Shown here: one piece after another, positions 29,800 through 40,135 of the stretch | Position numbering within the stretch: position 1 is the stretch's first letter | Layout: each line of letters starts with the position of its first letter | From: Micrococcus cohnii | GTDB lineage: Bacteria > Actinomycetota > Actinomycetes > Actinomycetales > Micrococcaceae | Length of the DNA stretch: 64,000 nt | Reading direction: 5' to 3' | Assembly: GCF_014205175.1 (NCBI RefSeq) | Contig: NZ_JACHNA010000001.1 | Coordinates: forward strand, 62,001-126,000 | Translations under genes and position numbers: made by a program | Notes under the pieces: generated by a model | The model's input: the letters and a program-made list of their open reading frames with translations, nothing else | What the model was told of the DNA's origin: nothing | Databases searched by the model: none

Positions 29800-32529
29800 A
29801 TGTCTCCGCGATGCCACACCCCTGACGCCGCCCCCGCCCTGAGCCGTTTCCCCGTCGACGCGCGCGTCCACGGTGCCGGGCTGACGGTCACGGACGAGCT
29901 GGGCCGGGTGCGCAGAGCCCTGGCCGACCACGGGGCCCTGGTGCTGCACGCCCCGCCGGGCACGGGCAAGACGACGGTGCTGCCGCCCGCCCTCGCCGGC
30001 TGGGCGGCCGAAACGGCCTCCGGCTCGGCGCTGAGCGGCACGAGGCCTGGCCAGGAACCGGCCGGGGAGGGTGCGGCACCGATCGGCCCGGGCCGGGTGC
30101 TCGTCACCCAGCCCAGACGGGTGGCCGTGCGCGCGGCCTGGCGACGTCTGTACGCGGCCGCCGGCGGGGACGACCGGGCCGTGGGCTACACGGTCCGCGG
30201 CGACTCCGTCGGCGCCGGGGCGAGCGCGGTCGAGTTCCTGACTCCCGGCGTGCTCGTGCGGCGCCTGCTTGCCGACCCTGAGCTGGGAGGCGTGAGCGCC
30301 GTGGTGCTCGACGAGGTCCACGAACGCGACCTCGACACGGACCTGCTGTTCGGCCTGCTCGCGGACCTGCGCCAGCTGCGCGAGGACCTGAGCCTGGTCG
30401 CCATGTCCGCGACACTCGACGCCGAGGCGCTGGCTGCTCGCTGGGCGGCCGGCATGGGGCAGGACCACGTCCCCGTGGTCCGCACCGCAGAGGTGGTGCA
30501 CCCGCTCACGATCGATCACCGGCCGCACTCGGGCTCACGCCTGACGCCCGAGGGCCGAGTGGACCGGGACTTCCTGGACCACGTGGCCCGTGTGACCGCG
30601 CAGGCCCACGCGCGCTCCCTGGCCGAGGACCCCGGCACGGACGCCCTGGTGTTCCTGCCCGGCGTCGCCGAGGTCGAGGCCGTCGCCGACCGGCTTCGCG
30701 GGCACGCCGCGCGGCACGGCAGAGCCCTGGACGTGCTGACCCTGCACGGCCGCCAGGATCCGCACGAGCAGGACGCGGCGCTCGCTGGCCGCGCCGGGGC
30801 CGACGCGGCGCCACGAGTGATCGTCGCCACCAACGTGGCCGAGTCCTCCCTCACCGTCCCCGGGGTGCGCCTGGTGGTCGACTCGGCGCTGGCCCGGGAG
30901 CCCCGCCGCGACGCCGGGCGGGACATGACGGGCCTGGTCACGGTCCAGGTCTCCCGCGCTGCGGCGAGGCAGCGCGCCGGACGCGCCGGACGCCTCGGAC
31001 CGGGGCACGCCGTGCACTGCTGTTCCGAGGCCGCCCTCGGAACCGCCCCCGCCGCGCCGACTCCGCAGCTGGCCGTCGCCGATCTGGCTCCGCTGGCGCT
31101 GCGCCTGGCGGCGTGGGGCGCCCTGGCGCCGATGCTCGACCCTGCCGGCCGCGGCCCCGTGCTGCCCGAGGACCCGCCCGCGGGCGCTCTGGCCCGGGCG
31201 GCCGCCCGGCTGCGCGAGCTCGGCGCACTCGATGCGGACCACCGCGTCACCGACCACGGGGCGCGGCTGGCGCGGATGCCCGTGGACCCGTCTCTGGGCC
31301 ATGCCCTGCTGAGCGCGGCAGCCGAAGTCGGCCCGCGCGCCGCGGCCGAGGCAGTCGCCCTGCTGGCCGCTGACGTGCGTGCCCCCGAGGCCGACCTGGC
31401 CCGCGTGCTGGCCGATCTGCGCTCACCGCACGAGGGGAACGCCCGGAGCCAGGCCCCGCCCGGGACGGAGCGGGTCTGGCGTCATGAGGCGCGACGGCTC
31501 GAGTCACTGGTGGGCCCCTCGGACCGCGTCGGCGCGCGGAAGGAGTCGCCGGCGGGGGAGGAGGCCGTGGGCCTCGTCGCCGCCCTCGCCGCCCCGCAGC
31601 GGATCGCCCGGCGCGTCGAGGACGACGAGTACCTGCTCGTCTCCGGCACCCGCGCCCGCTTGCCGCGCGAGAGTCCCCTGTCGGGGCGTCAGTGGCTCGC
31701 CGTGGCCGAGGTCCAGCGTGTGGGGGACGGGGCCGTCATCCGGGCGGCGGCCGAGCTCTCCGGTGAGCAGGCCCTGCGTGCCGGCGCCGGGCTCCAGCGC
31801 ACCGTGCGTGACGCCCACTGGGACGCCGGACGGCTCCGGGGCCGGCAGCGCCGGATGCTCGGCGGCATCGAGCTCGACTCCCGTGCGGCGCCGGTCGACG
31901 CGGACACCGCCGCAGACGCCGTCGTCCGCGCGTGGACCGAGCACGGCTCCGAGGGCTGGGGCGGCGACCCCGCGCGAGGGCTGCGGCGGCGCGTCCAGCT
32001 GCTGCACCACCGGCTCGGCCCGCCGTGGCCCGACATGCGCGACGCCGCCCTGGCCGGACGCGAGGACCTCACCGCCGCGATCGGTGCCGAACTGGCCCGG
32101 GGCGTCCCCCGCGACCGCGTCGACCTAGCCGGGTCCCTGCAGGGCCTGCTGCCGTGGCCGGACGCCGCCCGCCTCGAGGAGCTCGCCCCCGAACGGCTGC
32201 CCGTCCCGAGCGGCCGCCGCGTCGCCGTCGAGTACCCGGACCTCGATGACGAGGACGGTGCGCCCGTGCTCGCCGCGAAGCTGCAGGAGTTCTTCGGTGC
32301 CGAGGAGAGCCCGACCGTGGCCGACGGGACCACGCCCGTGCTGCTGCACCTGCTCTCCCCGGCCGGGCGTCCGCTCGCCGTCACCGCGGACCTGCCCTCG
32401 TTCTGGTCCGGCGCCTACGCCCAGGTGCGGGCGGAGTCGCGTGGCCGCTATCCGAAGCACCCCTGGCCGGAGGACCCGACCGTCGCCGAGCCGACCGCCC
32501 TGACCCGCGCCCGAGCGCGGGGCCGCTGA
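29800..32529 (+). CDS. hrpB: ATP-dependent RNA helicase HrpB
   Basis: DExH-box helicase of 909 aa. Walker A HAPPGTGKTTVLP, the DEVH box VVLDEVHERDLDTDLLFG, SAT motif LVAMSATLD, and motif VI region RAAARQRAGRAGRLGPG are in order, followed by a winged-helix/ratchet part (ALDADHRVTDHGARLARMPV) and the HrpB-specific C-terminal domain ending VAVEYPDLDDEDGAPVLAAK. HrpB acts on RNA in the cytoplasm; its role in bacteria is poorly defined. ATG placed by the CACAAT hexamer 8 nt upstream. Confidence 0.94.
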   Translation: MSPRCHTPDAAPALSRFPVDARVHGAGLTVTDELGRVRRALADHGALVLHAPPGTGKTTVLPPALAGWAAETASGSALSGTRPGQEPAGEGAAPIGPGRVLVTQPRRVAVRAAWRRLYAAAGGDDRAVGYTVRGDSVGAGASAVEFLTPGVLVRRLLADPELGGVSAVVLDEVHERDLDTDLLFGLLADLRQLREDLSLVAMSATLDAEALAARWAAGMGQDHVPVVRTAEVVHPLTIDHRPHSGSRLTPEGRVDRDFLDHVARVTAQAHARSLAEDPGTDALVFLPGVAEVEAVADRLRGHAARHGRALDVLTLHGRQDPHEQDAALAGRAGADAAPRVIVATNVAESSLTVPGVRLVVDSALAREPRRDAGRDMTGLVTVQVSRAAARQRAGRAGRLGPGHAVHCCSEAALGTAPAAPTPQLAVADLAPLALRLAAWGALAPMLDPAGRGPVLPEDPPAGALARAAARLRELGALDADHRVTDHGARLARMPVDPSLGHALLSAAAEVGPRAAAEAVALLAADVRAPEADLARVLADLRSPHEGNARSQAPPGTERVWRHEARRLESLVGPSDRVGARKESPAGEEAVGLVAALAAPQRIARRVEDDEYLLVSGTRARLPRESPLSGRQWLAVAEVQRVGDGAVIRAAAELSGEQALRAGAGLQRTVRDAHWDAGRLRGRQRRMLGGIELDSRAAPVDADTAADAVVRAWTEHGSEGWGGDPARGLRRRVQLLHHRLGPPWPDMRDAALAGREDLTAAIGAELARGVPRDRVDLAGSLQGLLPWPDAARLEELAPERLPVPSGRRVAVEYPDLDDEDGAPVLAAKLQEFFGAEESPTVADGTTPVLLHLLSPAGRPLAVTADLPSFWSGAYAQVRAESRGRYPKHPWPEDPTVAEPTALTRARARGR

Positions 32530-32601
32530 ACCTCGGACAGTGCCATCGGGGCTGGTCCGCTGACATGCACGGACAGGTGCGTGACGTCAGTCTCCTCATG
32601 A

Positions 32602-32607
32602 GACAAT
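32602..32607 (+). promoter_or_regulatory. Predicted -10 hexamer of the sugar ABC operon
   Basis: GACAAT about 112 nt before the binding-protein ATG. The long leader could carry regulation, but no operator is recognised. Confidence 0.4.
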
Positions 32608-32718
32608 GTCGGCACTCCAGTCATCGGACCTGGCGGAGCTGAGCCCGTCCGGCCCGACCAGCGGCCGGCGTCACTGTCGTCGTCGGACCGGTGGACCACA
32701 TTTCGAAAGCCGAGCGAC

Positions 32719-34029
32719 ATGATCACTCCCCACACGCGGCGCCGCCGCGGGCGGACGCTGGCCACGGCGGCCCTCGCCGCCGCAGCGCTCACGCTCTCCG
32801 GCTGCGCGCCCGCCGAGGACGAGACCCCCGTCCTGACCTGGTACACGAACCCCGACGACGGCGGTCAGGCCACGATCGCGGCCGAGTGCACCGATGCCGC
32901 CCAGGGCCGCTATGCCATCCAGACCTCGATGCTGCCCAACGAGGCCTCCGCCCAGCGCGAGCAGCTGACTCGCCGACTCGCGGCGGGAGACACCTCGATG
33001 GACATCATGAGCCTGGACCCGCCGTTCGTCCCCGAGCTCGCCGAGCCCGGCTTCCTCGCGCCCGTGCCGCAGCAGCTGCAGGACCACGCGAAGCAGAACA
33101 CCCTCGAGGGGGCGCTGGCCGGTGCCACGTGGAAGGACGAACTCGTCGCCGTCCCGTTCTGGGCCAACACGCAGCTGCTCTGGTACCGCAAGTCCGTTGC
33201 GGAGAAAGCCGGGCTGGACATGTCGAAGCCCGTCACGTGGGACCAGCTCATGGACGCCGCCGCGGAGCAGGACAAGCACCTCGGCGTGCAGGGCGCCCGC
33301 GCCGAGTCGATGACCGTGTGGCTGAACTCCCTGGTCGTCGGCGGCGGCGACCGGATCCTCGCCAACCCCGAGGCCCCGGCCGAACAGGTGCAGACCACCC
33401 TCGACTCCGAGGCTGGGAAGAAGGCCGCCGAGATCATCGGCCGCATCGGCGACGAGGGTCTCGGCGGCCCCGGCCTGCCGACCCAGCGTGAGAACGAGGC
33501 CATGCTCCAGTTCCAGGGCGAGAAGGGCTCGTTCATGGTCAACTGGCCCTTCGTCTGGGCCGCGACCAACGCCTCCGTCGAGGACGGAAGCCTGCCCTCG
33601 GACCTGCCCGAGGACATCGGCTGGACCACCTATCCGCGCACCGACGCCGACCGTGAGGCGGCCCCGCCGCTGGGCGGGATCAACCTGGGCGTGGGCGCCA
33701 AGAGCGAGCACCAGGCCGAGGCCTGGGACGCGATCTCCTGCATCACCACGAAGCAGCACCAGGCCGATTACTTCGTCACCAATGGCAACCCGCCCGCGAA
33801 CCCGGCCGCCTATGAGGACGAACGGATCAAGGACGCCTACCCGATGGCTGACGAGATCCGTGACTCGCTCGACATCGCCGCGCCCCGGCCGCAGACCCCG
33901 TACTACAACGAGGTCTCCACCGCGATCCAGCAGCGGTACGCGCCGCCGGGCAGCGTCGACCCGGCCACCACGCCGGCGAAGGCCAGCGAGTTCATCGAGA
34001 AGGTCCTGCGAGGGGAGCGCCTGCTGTGA
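32719..34029 (+). CDS. Sugar ABC transporter substrate-binding lipoprotein (LpqY-like)
   Basis: Extracytoplasmic binding protein of 436 aa. The N-terminus is basic (HTRRRRGR), then hydrophobic, with a lipobox LSGC at Cys29, so it is membrane-anchored by lipid. The mature part shows cluster-1 binding-protein features: VLTWYTNPDDGGQ, LTRRLAAGDTSMDIMSLDP and VPFWANTQLLWYRKSVAEKA. Gene order binding protein, two permeases, ATPase equals lpqY-sugA-sugB-sugC of mycobacteria, which imports trehalose; maltose or another disaccharide is possible. The stop overlaps the next gene's start. Confidence 0.9.
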   Translation: MITPHTRRRRGRTLATAALAAAALTLSGCAPAEDETPVLTWYTNPDDGGQATIAAECTDAAQGRYAIQTSMLPNEASAQREQLTRRLAAGDTSMDIMSLDPPFVPELAEPGFLAPVPQQLQDHAKQNTLEGALAGATWKDELVAVPFWANTQLLWYRKSVAEKAGLDMSKPVTWDQLMDAAAEQDKHLGVQGARAESMTVWLNSLVVGGGDRILANPEAPAEQVQTTLDSEAGKKAAEIIGRIGDEGLGGPGLPTQRENEAMLQFQGEKGSFMVNWPFVWAATNASVEDGSLPSDLPEDIGWTTYPRTDADREAAPPLGGINLGVGAKSEHQAEAWDAISCITTKQHQADYFVTNGNPPANPAAYEDERIKDAYPMADEIRDSLDIAAPRPQTPYYNEVSTAIQQRYAPPGSVDPATTPAKASEFIEKVLRGERLL

Positions 34030-35000
34030 GCCACGTGTCCACTGTCGAGAAGACGCCCGGCGCCCGCTCGGCCGCTGGGCGCCGGACGGGGCGCGCACCC
34101 CGCTCGGCCCGCGCGAGGTCCGAGGCCCGCCTCGGCATGATGCTGGCCGCCCCGGCGTTCCTGATCATGCTGTTCGTCGTCCTGTACCCGATCGTGCAGG
34201 CATTCATCGACTCGCTGTTCAGCTACCGCCTCACCGCTCCCGGCGAGAAGGAGTTCGTCGGCCTCGAGAACTACGCGACGATCCTCACCGACCCGGTGTT
34301 CTGGTCCGGTCTGGGGGTCACGCTGCTGATCACGGTGGTCACGGTGGCCGTCGAGCTCGTGCTGGGCTTTCTGCTGGCGCTGGTGATGCACCACGCCATC
34401 CGCTCCACCCGCGGCCTGGTCCGCACGATGATCCTGGTGCCCTACGGGATCATCACCGTGGTCTCCGCATTCGCCTGGTTCTACATGTTCTCGATCGACT
34501 CGGGGTACATGAACAACTGGCTCGACTGGGTGCCGGGCATCTCCGCCGACACCAACTGGTTCGCCCAGTCTGGCACGGCGCTGACCGTGATCATGCTCTC
34601 GGAGATCTGGAAGACGACGCCGTTCATCTCGCTGCTGCTGCTCTCCGGGCTCGCGCAGGTCCCAGGTGAGCTCACGGAGGCGGCCGCCGTCGACGGTGCG
34701 ACCCGCCTGCAGCGCCTGACGAAGGTGATCCTGCCGAACATGAAGGCCGCGATCATGGTGGCCGTGCTGTTCCGCGCCCTGGACGCGTTCCGCATCTTCG
34801 ACGCGATCTTCATCATGACCAACGGCGCCTACGGCACCGAGGTGCTCTCGCTGCTGGCCTATCGCACGTCCATCGGCCGTCTCGAGATCGGTCTCGGGTC
34901 GGCGGTGTCCGTCATCCTGTTCCTCTGCGTCGGCCTGATCGCGCTGGTCGCCGTGAAGGGCTTCAACGTCGACCTCGCTGACCGAGGAGGCCAGAAATGA
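34026..35000 (+). CDS. Sugar ABC transporter permease (SugA-like)
   Basis: MalF-type permease of 324 aa with six membrane helices after a ~40-residue basic Ser/Arg/Ala tail. The coupling loop EAAAVDGATRLQRLTKVILP contacts the ATPase. GTG start overlaps the binding-protein stop (GTGA), so translation is coupled. Works with the second permease and ATPase downstream. Confidence 0.93.
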   Translation: MSHVSTVEKTPGARSAAGRRTGRAPRSARARSEARLGMMLAAPAFLIMLFVVLYPIVQAFIDSLFSYRLTAPGEKEFVGLENYATILTDPVFWSGLGVTLLITVVTVAVELVLGFLLALVMHHAIRSTRGLVRTMILVPYGIITVVSAFAWFYMFSIDSGYMNNWLDWVPGISADTNWFAQSGTALTVIMLSEIWKTTPFISLLLLSGLAQVPGELTEAAAVDGATRLQRLTKVILPNMKAAIMVAVLFRALDAFRIFDAIFIMTNGAYGTEVLSLLAYRTSIGRLEIGLGSAVSVILFLCVGLIALVAVKGFNVDLADRGGQK

Positions 35001-35851
35001 GCGGAAAGCGCGCCCCCGGAGCGCTGAAGACCACGATCGGCTGGTGGGTGCTCACCGCGGTGATCGGCCTGTGGTGCCTGTTCCCGGTGTTCTCGATCCT
35101 GGCCACCAGCTTCAAGACCCCCGCCGACCTGTCCTCGGGGCGACTGCTGCCGACGACCTGGTCGACCGTCAATTACGAGGAGATCTTCGTCGGCGGTTCG
35201 CAGGAACTGTTCCTGACGGCCCTGCGCAATTCGGTGGTGATCTGCGTGATCGCCACACTCGTCGCGGTGGTGCTTGCCACGCTGTGCGCCTACGCGATCG
35301 CGCGCCTGGACTTCCCGGGCAAGAGACTCGTGCTGACGGTCTCCCTGATGGTCTCGATGTTCCCCGTGATCTCCCTGGTCACGCCGCTGTTCAACATGTG
35401 GCGCGCCATCGGGCTGTACGACACGTGGCTGGGCCTGATCATCCCGTACCTGTCTCTGACGCTGCCGATCGCCATCTGGACGCTCGCCGCGTTCTTCCGG
35501 CAGATCCCGTGGGAGCTGGACCAGGCCGCCCAGGTGGACGGCGCCACCCCGCTGCAGGCGTTCCGCAAGGTGATCGTGCCGCTGGCCGCGCCGGGCGTGT
35601 TCACGACCGCGATCATCGCGTTCTTCATCGCCTGGAACGACTTCGTGTACGGCATCTCCCTGACCTCGACCGAGGCCGCGCGCCCCGTGCCGGCCGCACT
35701 GGCGTTCTTCACCGGCGCGTCCCAGTTCGAGTCTCCGACGGGCGCCATCTCGGCGGCCGCGATCATCGTGACCATCCCGATCGTGCTGCTGGTGCTGTTC
35801 TTCCAGAAGCAGATCGTCGCCGGACTGACCAACGGAGCCGTGAAGGGCTGA
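34997..35851 (+). CDS. Sugar ABC transporter permease (SugB-like)
   Basis: MalG-type permease of 284 aa with six helices; the coupling loop reads [20 protein letters not shown] (the EAA motif with Gln in place of Glu's usual neighbour pattern), followed by [24 protein letters not shown] overlap with the previous permease gene. Confidence 0.93.
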   Translation: MSGKRAPGALKTTIGWWVLTAVIGLWCLFPVFSILATSFKTPADLSSGRLLPTTWSTVNYEEIFVGGSQELFLTALRNSVVICVIATLVAVVLATLCAYAIARLDFPGKRLVLTVSLMVSMFPVISLVTPLFNMWRAIGLYDTWLGLIIPYLSLTLPIAIWTLAAFFRQIPWELDQAAQVDGATPLQAFRKVIVPLAAPGVFTTAIIAFFIAWNDFVYGISLTSTEAARPVPAALAFFTGASQFESPTGAISAAAIIVTIPIVLLVLFFQKQIVAGLTNGAVKG

Positions 35852-35885
35852 AGCCCGGATCGTCCGTCCCGAAAGGAGAGAGGCG

Positions 35886-37169
<1,284 letters not shown>

Positions 37170-37372
37170 GCGCACGACCCGCGGCGGTGTGCCACGCCGC
37201 TCGCCGAAGCGGTGTGTGTCATGTCACGCGTTTGGGGCGGGCTGAGGCGTCGACGGAGCACAGCCGGATGCAGTGTGCGTGTGCGATGCTCGGACGACAT
37301 CGGTCGGCATAGCGCCGCGCACCGGCGTCCGTCCGGCCGGCTCGTCAAGAATCTGTGAAAGAGGTGCCACCC

Positions 37373-38917
37373 ATGGATCCGTTCCTTTTGACCTGGATCA
37401 TCATCGGGGTCGTCGTGATCCTGCTGATCGTCATCATCGCGGTCGCCATGTCGAAGAAGAAACAGCAGCGCGAGCGTGAGCTCGCTGAGCGTGAGGCCCG
37501 ACGCGAGTCCGCTCGCGGCGAGGCGCCGCGTCCAGCCTCGGGACCCTGGACCGGTGGCCAGGACACGGTGAAGCGGAACGAAGACGCCCGTGACGAGACG
37601 CGAGGTGCTGCTGCGAAGGCTGGCGCTGACGAGCAGCCTGGCGCTGACGCGAAGGCTGGCGCTGACGAGAAGCCTGGCGCTGACGAGCAGCGCGGGGGCG
37701 TCAGCGGTGCCGCGGCGACGGCGGGCCTGGCCGGTGCGACCGGCGCCGGTGTCGCGGCGACGCGTGGCGACGAGCGGCGCGAGACGGCCACGGACACGAC
37801 CGAGGAGCAGGGTGGCCGGAACGGCCGTGACGAGCGTGGCGACCTCGGTGGGGAGCGTGGCGATGCGGCCGATCGCAGCGACGAGGGGCGTCCGGGCGGC
37901 AACCTGCTCGCCGGTCAGGACAAGCCGGTGCGGTTCCGCGACGAGCGGGTCAACGAGACCCTGGCCGCGCAGCGTCGCGACGCCGACCGCGCCGACGCCG
38001 ATGTCGACGGCGTGACAACTGATCGCGCGGCCGCCGATCGCGCGTCGACCGATCCCGCCGCTGAGCGTGATGTGACCGGCCGGAACACCGCCGCCGGCCT
38101 CGGCGGGGCCGCGGCCGCGCCCGAGTACCGCGCCCACACCGACGAGGGCCAGCGGGAACGCGCTGACCAGTCCGGCCGGACCGGGGACGCGGCCCGCGTC
38201 TCCGGAACGAACGATGTCTCCGAGCAGGCCACGCCGACCTCGGCCGGCGCTTTCGGGCTGCCGACGGTCTCCAACGACCCGGCCGACCGGGAGACACACC
38301 CGGCCGACCGGGAGGCGCGCCCGGCCGCCCAGGAGCGCCAGCACGGTGTGACCGAGGCCCGGACCGCCGGCGCCGAGCGTGATGCCGAGAACCGCGTCCT
38401 GGGTCGCGACGAGGACCGCTCCGTCGAGAACGGTGCTGTGCGCGACGGCCAGCCTGAGGGCGGCGTGCGCGTGAACGAGCTGGGCGGTGAAGACCGACAG
38501 AGCCGCGAGCCCGAGCCCCAGGGCCAGGAGCCCCAGGTCCGCGAGACTGAGGTCCGCGAGCCCCAGGGTCAGCAGACTCCGGTCCGCGAGACTCAGGGCC
38601 TCGGCCAGCGTCGCGAGGCCGGCGAGCGTCTCGGCACGACGCCCGGCGTGGCCGGCGAGCGCGTTGACGAGCCCCGCGTGAGCGACGGGCACGCACAGCG
38701 GCCGTCCGCGCCGCAGACCCCGGCGGCCGGCCAGCAGCAGGGCTCGACGTCCTCACGCCTGGCCCGGCTGCAGCAGAAGGGGCGGGAGCTCTCGACCCGC
38801 CTCGAGGGCCCGCGCCAGAACGCCACGAACACGGCGAAGAAGACCTTCACCAAGGTCAAGTCGACGGCGCAGACCACGTACAACGAGGTCAAGCGCCGCC
38901 GCAAGAACGGCCGCTGA
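37373..38917 (+). CDS. Single-TM protein with long disordered repeat region
   Basis: Protein of 514 aa with no known domain. Residues 4-25 form one membrane helix (LLTWIIIGVVVILLIVIIAV) followed by KKKQQRERELAEREARRES, so the bulk is probably cytoplasmic. Most of the rest is Ala/Glu/Arg/Gly/Asp-rich and disordered. It has four tandem six-residue repeats of form (A/P)GAD(E/A)(Q/K) coded at 37619-37690, and a Gln/Glu/Pro block (REPQGQQTPVRETQG and relatives). The last ~60 residues are basic and helical (KKTFTKVKSTAQTTYNEVK, RRRKNGR). ATG chosen for an AGAGGT site 7 nt upstream. Confidence 0.65.
   Translation: MDPFLLTWIIIGVVVILLIVIIAVAMSKKKQQRERELAEREARRESARGEAPRPASGPWTGGQDTVKRNEDARDETRGAAAKAGADEQPGADAKAGADEKPGADEQRGGVSGAAATAGLAGATGAGVAATRGDERRETATDTTEEQGGRNGRDERGDLGGERGDAADRSDEGRPGGNLLAGQDKPVRFRDERVNETLAAQRRDADRADADVDGVTTDRAAADRASTDPAAERDVTGRNTAAGLGGAAAAPEYRAHTDEGQRERADQSGRTGDAARVSGTNDVSEQATPTSAGAFGLPTVSNDPADRETHPADREARPAAQERQHGVTEARTAGAERDAENRVLGRDEDRSVENGAVRDGQPEGGVRVNELGGEDRQSREPEPQGQEPQVRETEVREPQGQQTPVRETQGLGQRREAGERLGTTPGVAGERVDEPRVSDGHAQRPSAPQTPAAGQQQGSTSSRLARLQQKGRELSTRLEGPRQNATNTAKKTFTKVKSTAQTTYNEVKRRRKNGR
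37619..37690 (+). repeat. Four tandem 18-bp repeats inside a coding region
   Basis: Four in-frame 18-nt units, GCTGGCGCTGACGAGCAG and close variants, coding AGADEQ, PGADAK, AGADEK and PGADEQ. Use of GCT and CCT codons is unlike the GC-ending codons of neighbouring genes. Confidence 0.85.
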
Positions 38918-38988
38918 GCCGCACCTCTGGCCGTGCTCCAACCGGCGGCCGTACCGATCGACGGTCGTCACTGACCGCCGCTCGTACA

Positions 38989-39025
38989 CGGGGCGCCGTC
39001 CTCCCTCGGGGAGGGCGGCGCCCCG
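38989..39025. terminator. Bidirectional terminator between convergent genes
   Basis: Stem of about 17 bp (CGGGGCGCCGTCCTCCC and near-complement) with a tiny loop, between the disordered-protein gene and purU. Confidence 0.75.
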
Positions 39026-39059
39026 TCGCCTGTGCCCCGTGCGGGACGACCCTGCCGGC

Positions 39060-39989
39060 CTAGGCGAACACGACGGTGCGACGCCCGTCGAGCAGCACGC
39101 GATGCTCGGCATGCCAGCGCACCGCCCGCACCAGGGTCGACCCCTCCACCTCGCGCCCGCGTTCGACGAAGTCCGCCGCCGTCTGTGCGTGCGTCACCGG
39201 CTGCACCTGCTGGGCGATGATCGGCCCCTCGTCGAGGTCACTCGTCACATAGTGGGCGGTCGCCCCGATCAGCTTCACGCCCCGTTCGTGCGCCTGGTGA
39301 TAAGGCCGAGCGCCCTTGAACGAGGGCAGGAACGAGTGGTGGATGTTGATCGCGCGGCCAGCCAGATCTGTGCACAGCTCATCGCTGAGGATCTGCATGT
39401 ACCGGGCGAGCACCACCAGGTCCACTTCGTGCTCGAGCAGCAGCTGCCGCAGTCGGTCCTCCGCGGCGCGCTTCGACGCCGGATCCCCGGGGGCCACCGG
39501 GACGTGCACGAACGGGATCTCGTGGAACGCGGCGAGCGGTTCCAGATCGCGGTGGTTCGACACGATGGCCGGCACATCGATCGGCAGTGCGCCGGCGCGG
39601 CGGGCGAACAGCAGGTCGTTGAGGGTGTGCCCGTCCTTGGAGCACATGATGAGCGTGCGGGTCCGGGCTGACGCGGGCCAGAGGGACGCCCGTGCGGCGA
39701 AGCGCTCGCGCAGCGGCGCGAGGACCGCCTCGAGCCGCTCAGCCGAGGCCGGGGAACGGAACTCGACACGCAGGAAGAACATGCCCGTGTCCGGGGAACC
39801 GTACTGCTGGGACTCCGCGATGTCCGCGTCCTGCTCGAGCAGAGCACCCGTCACCGCGTGGACGATGCCGCGTCTGTCCGGGCAGGCGAACGTGAGCACG
39901 TGACGGCGCTCCTGTGCAGCCTCCGGAGGGGTCTCGGTGCGGCAGGCAGCGGCGTCGGCGGAGGGGGAGCGGCGGTGGGATGCGGACAT
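39060..39989 (-). CDS. purU: Formyltetrahydrofolate deformylase
   Basis: Hydrolyses 10-formyl-THF to formate and THF, balancing one-carbon pools. 309 aa. An N-terminal ACT domain (about 30-110; LTFACPDRRGIVHAVTGALL) precedes the formyltransferase-like hydrolase domain: NIHHSFLPSFKGARPYHQAH with the catalytic Asn-His, and TSDLDEGPIIAQQV with its Asp. The ATG at 39989 sits 6 nt after TAGGGT, so a leaderless message is likely. It stands near glyA and folD, which run the same folate cycle. Confidence 0.95.
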   Translation of the reverse strand: MSASHRRSPSADAAACRTETPPEAAQERRHVLTFACPDRRGIVHAVTGALLEQDADIAESQQYGSPDTGMFFLRVEFRSPASAERLEAVLAPLRERFAARASLWPASARTRTLIMCSKDGHTLNDLLFARRAGALPIDVPAIVSNHRDLEPLAAFHEIPFVHVPVAPGDPASKRAAEDRLRQLLLEHEVDLVVLARYMQILSDELCTDLAGRAINIHHSFLPSFKGARPYHQAHERGVKLIGATAHYVTSDLDEGPIIAQQVQPVTHAQTAADFVERGREVEGSTLVRAVRWHAEHRVLLDGRRTVVFA

Positions 39990-39995
39990 GGGCAC

Positions 39996-40001
39996 ACCCT
40001 A
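39996..40001 (-). promoter_or_regulatory. Predicted -10 hexamer of purU
   Basis: TAGGGT on the minus strand, 6 nt before the ATG. Confidence 0.5.
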
Positions 40002-40042
40002 AGCCGAAGCTGCAACCGGAACCGAGCGGAGTGCACCAGAAC

Positions 40043-40094
40043 AGCTCGGTCCTCGGTGTGGGACGGTCGACCGTCCCTCACCGAGGGCCGAGCT
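40043..40094. terminator. Very long hairpin downstream of the catalase gene
   Basis: 25-nt arms (40043-40067 and 40070-40094) pair with only two imperfect positions and a 2-nt loop. It lies 3' of katA and just upstream of purU on the same strand, so it probably insulates the two. Confidence 0.7.
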
Positions 40095-40135
40095 CAGGCG
40101 TCGGGGGTCAGCGGCCAGGCCGTGGCCGCTGGTGC

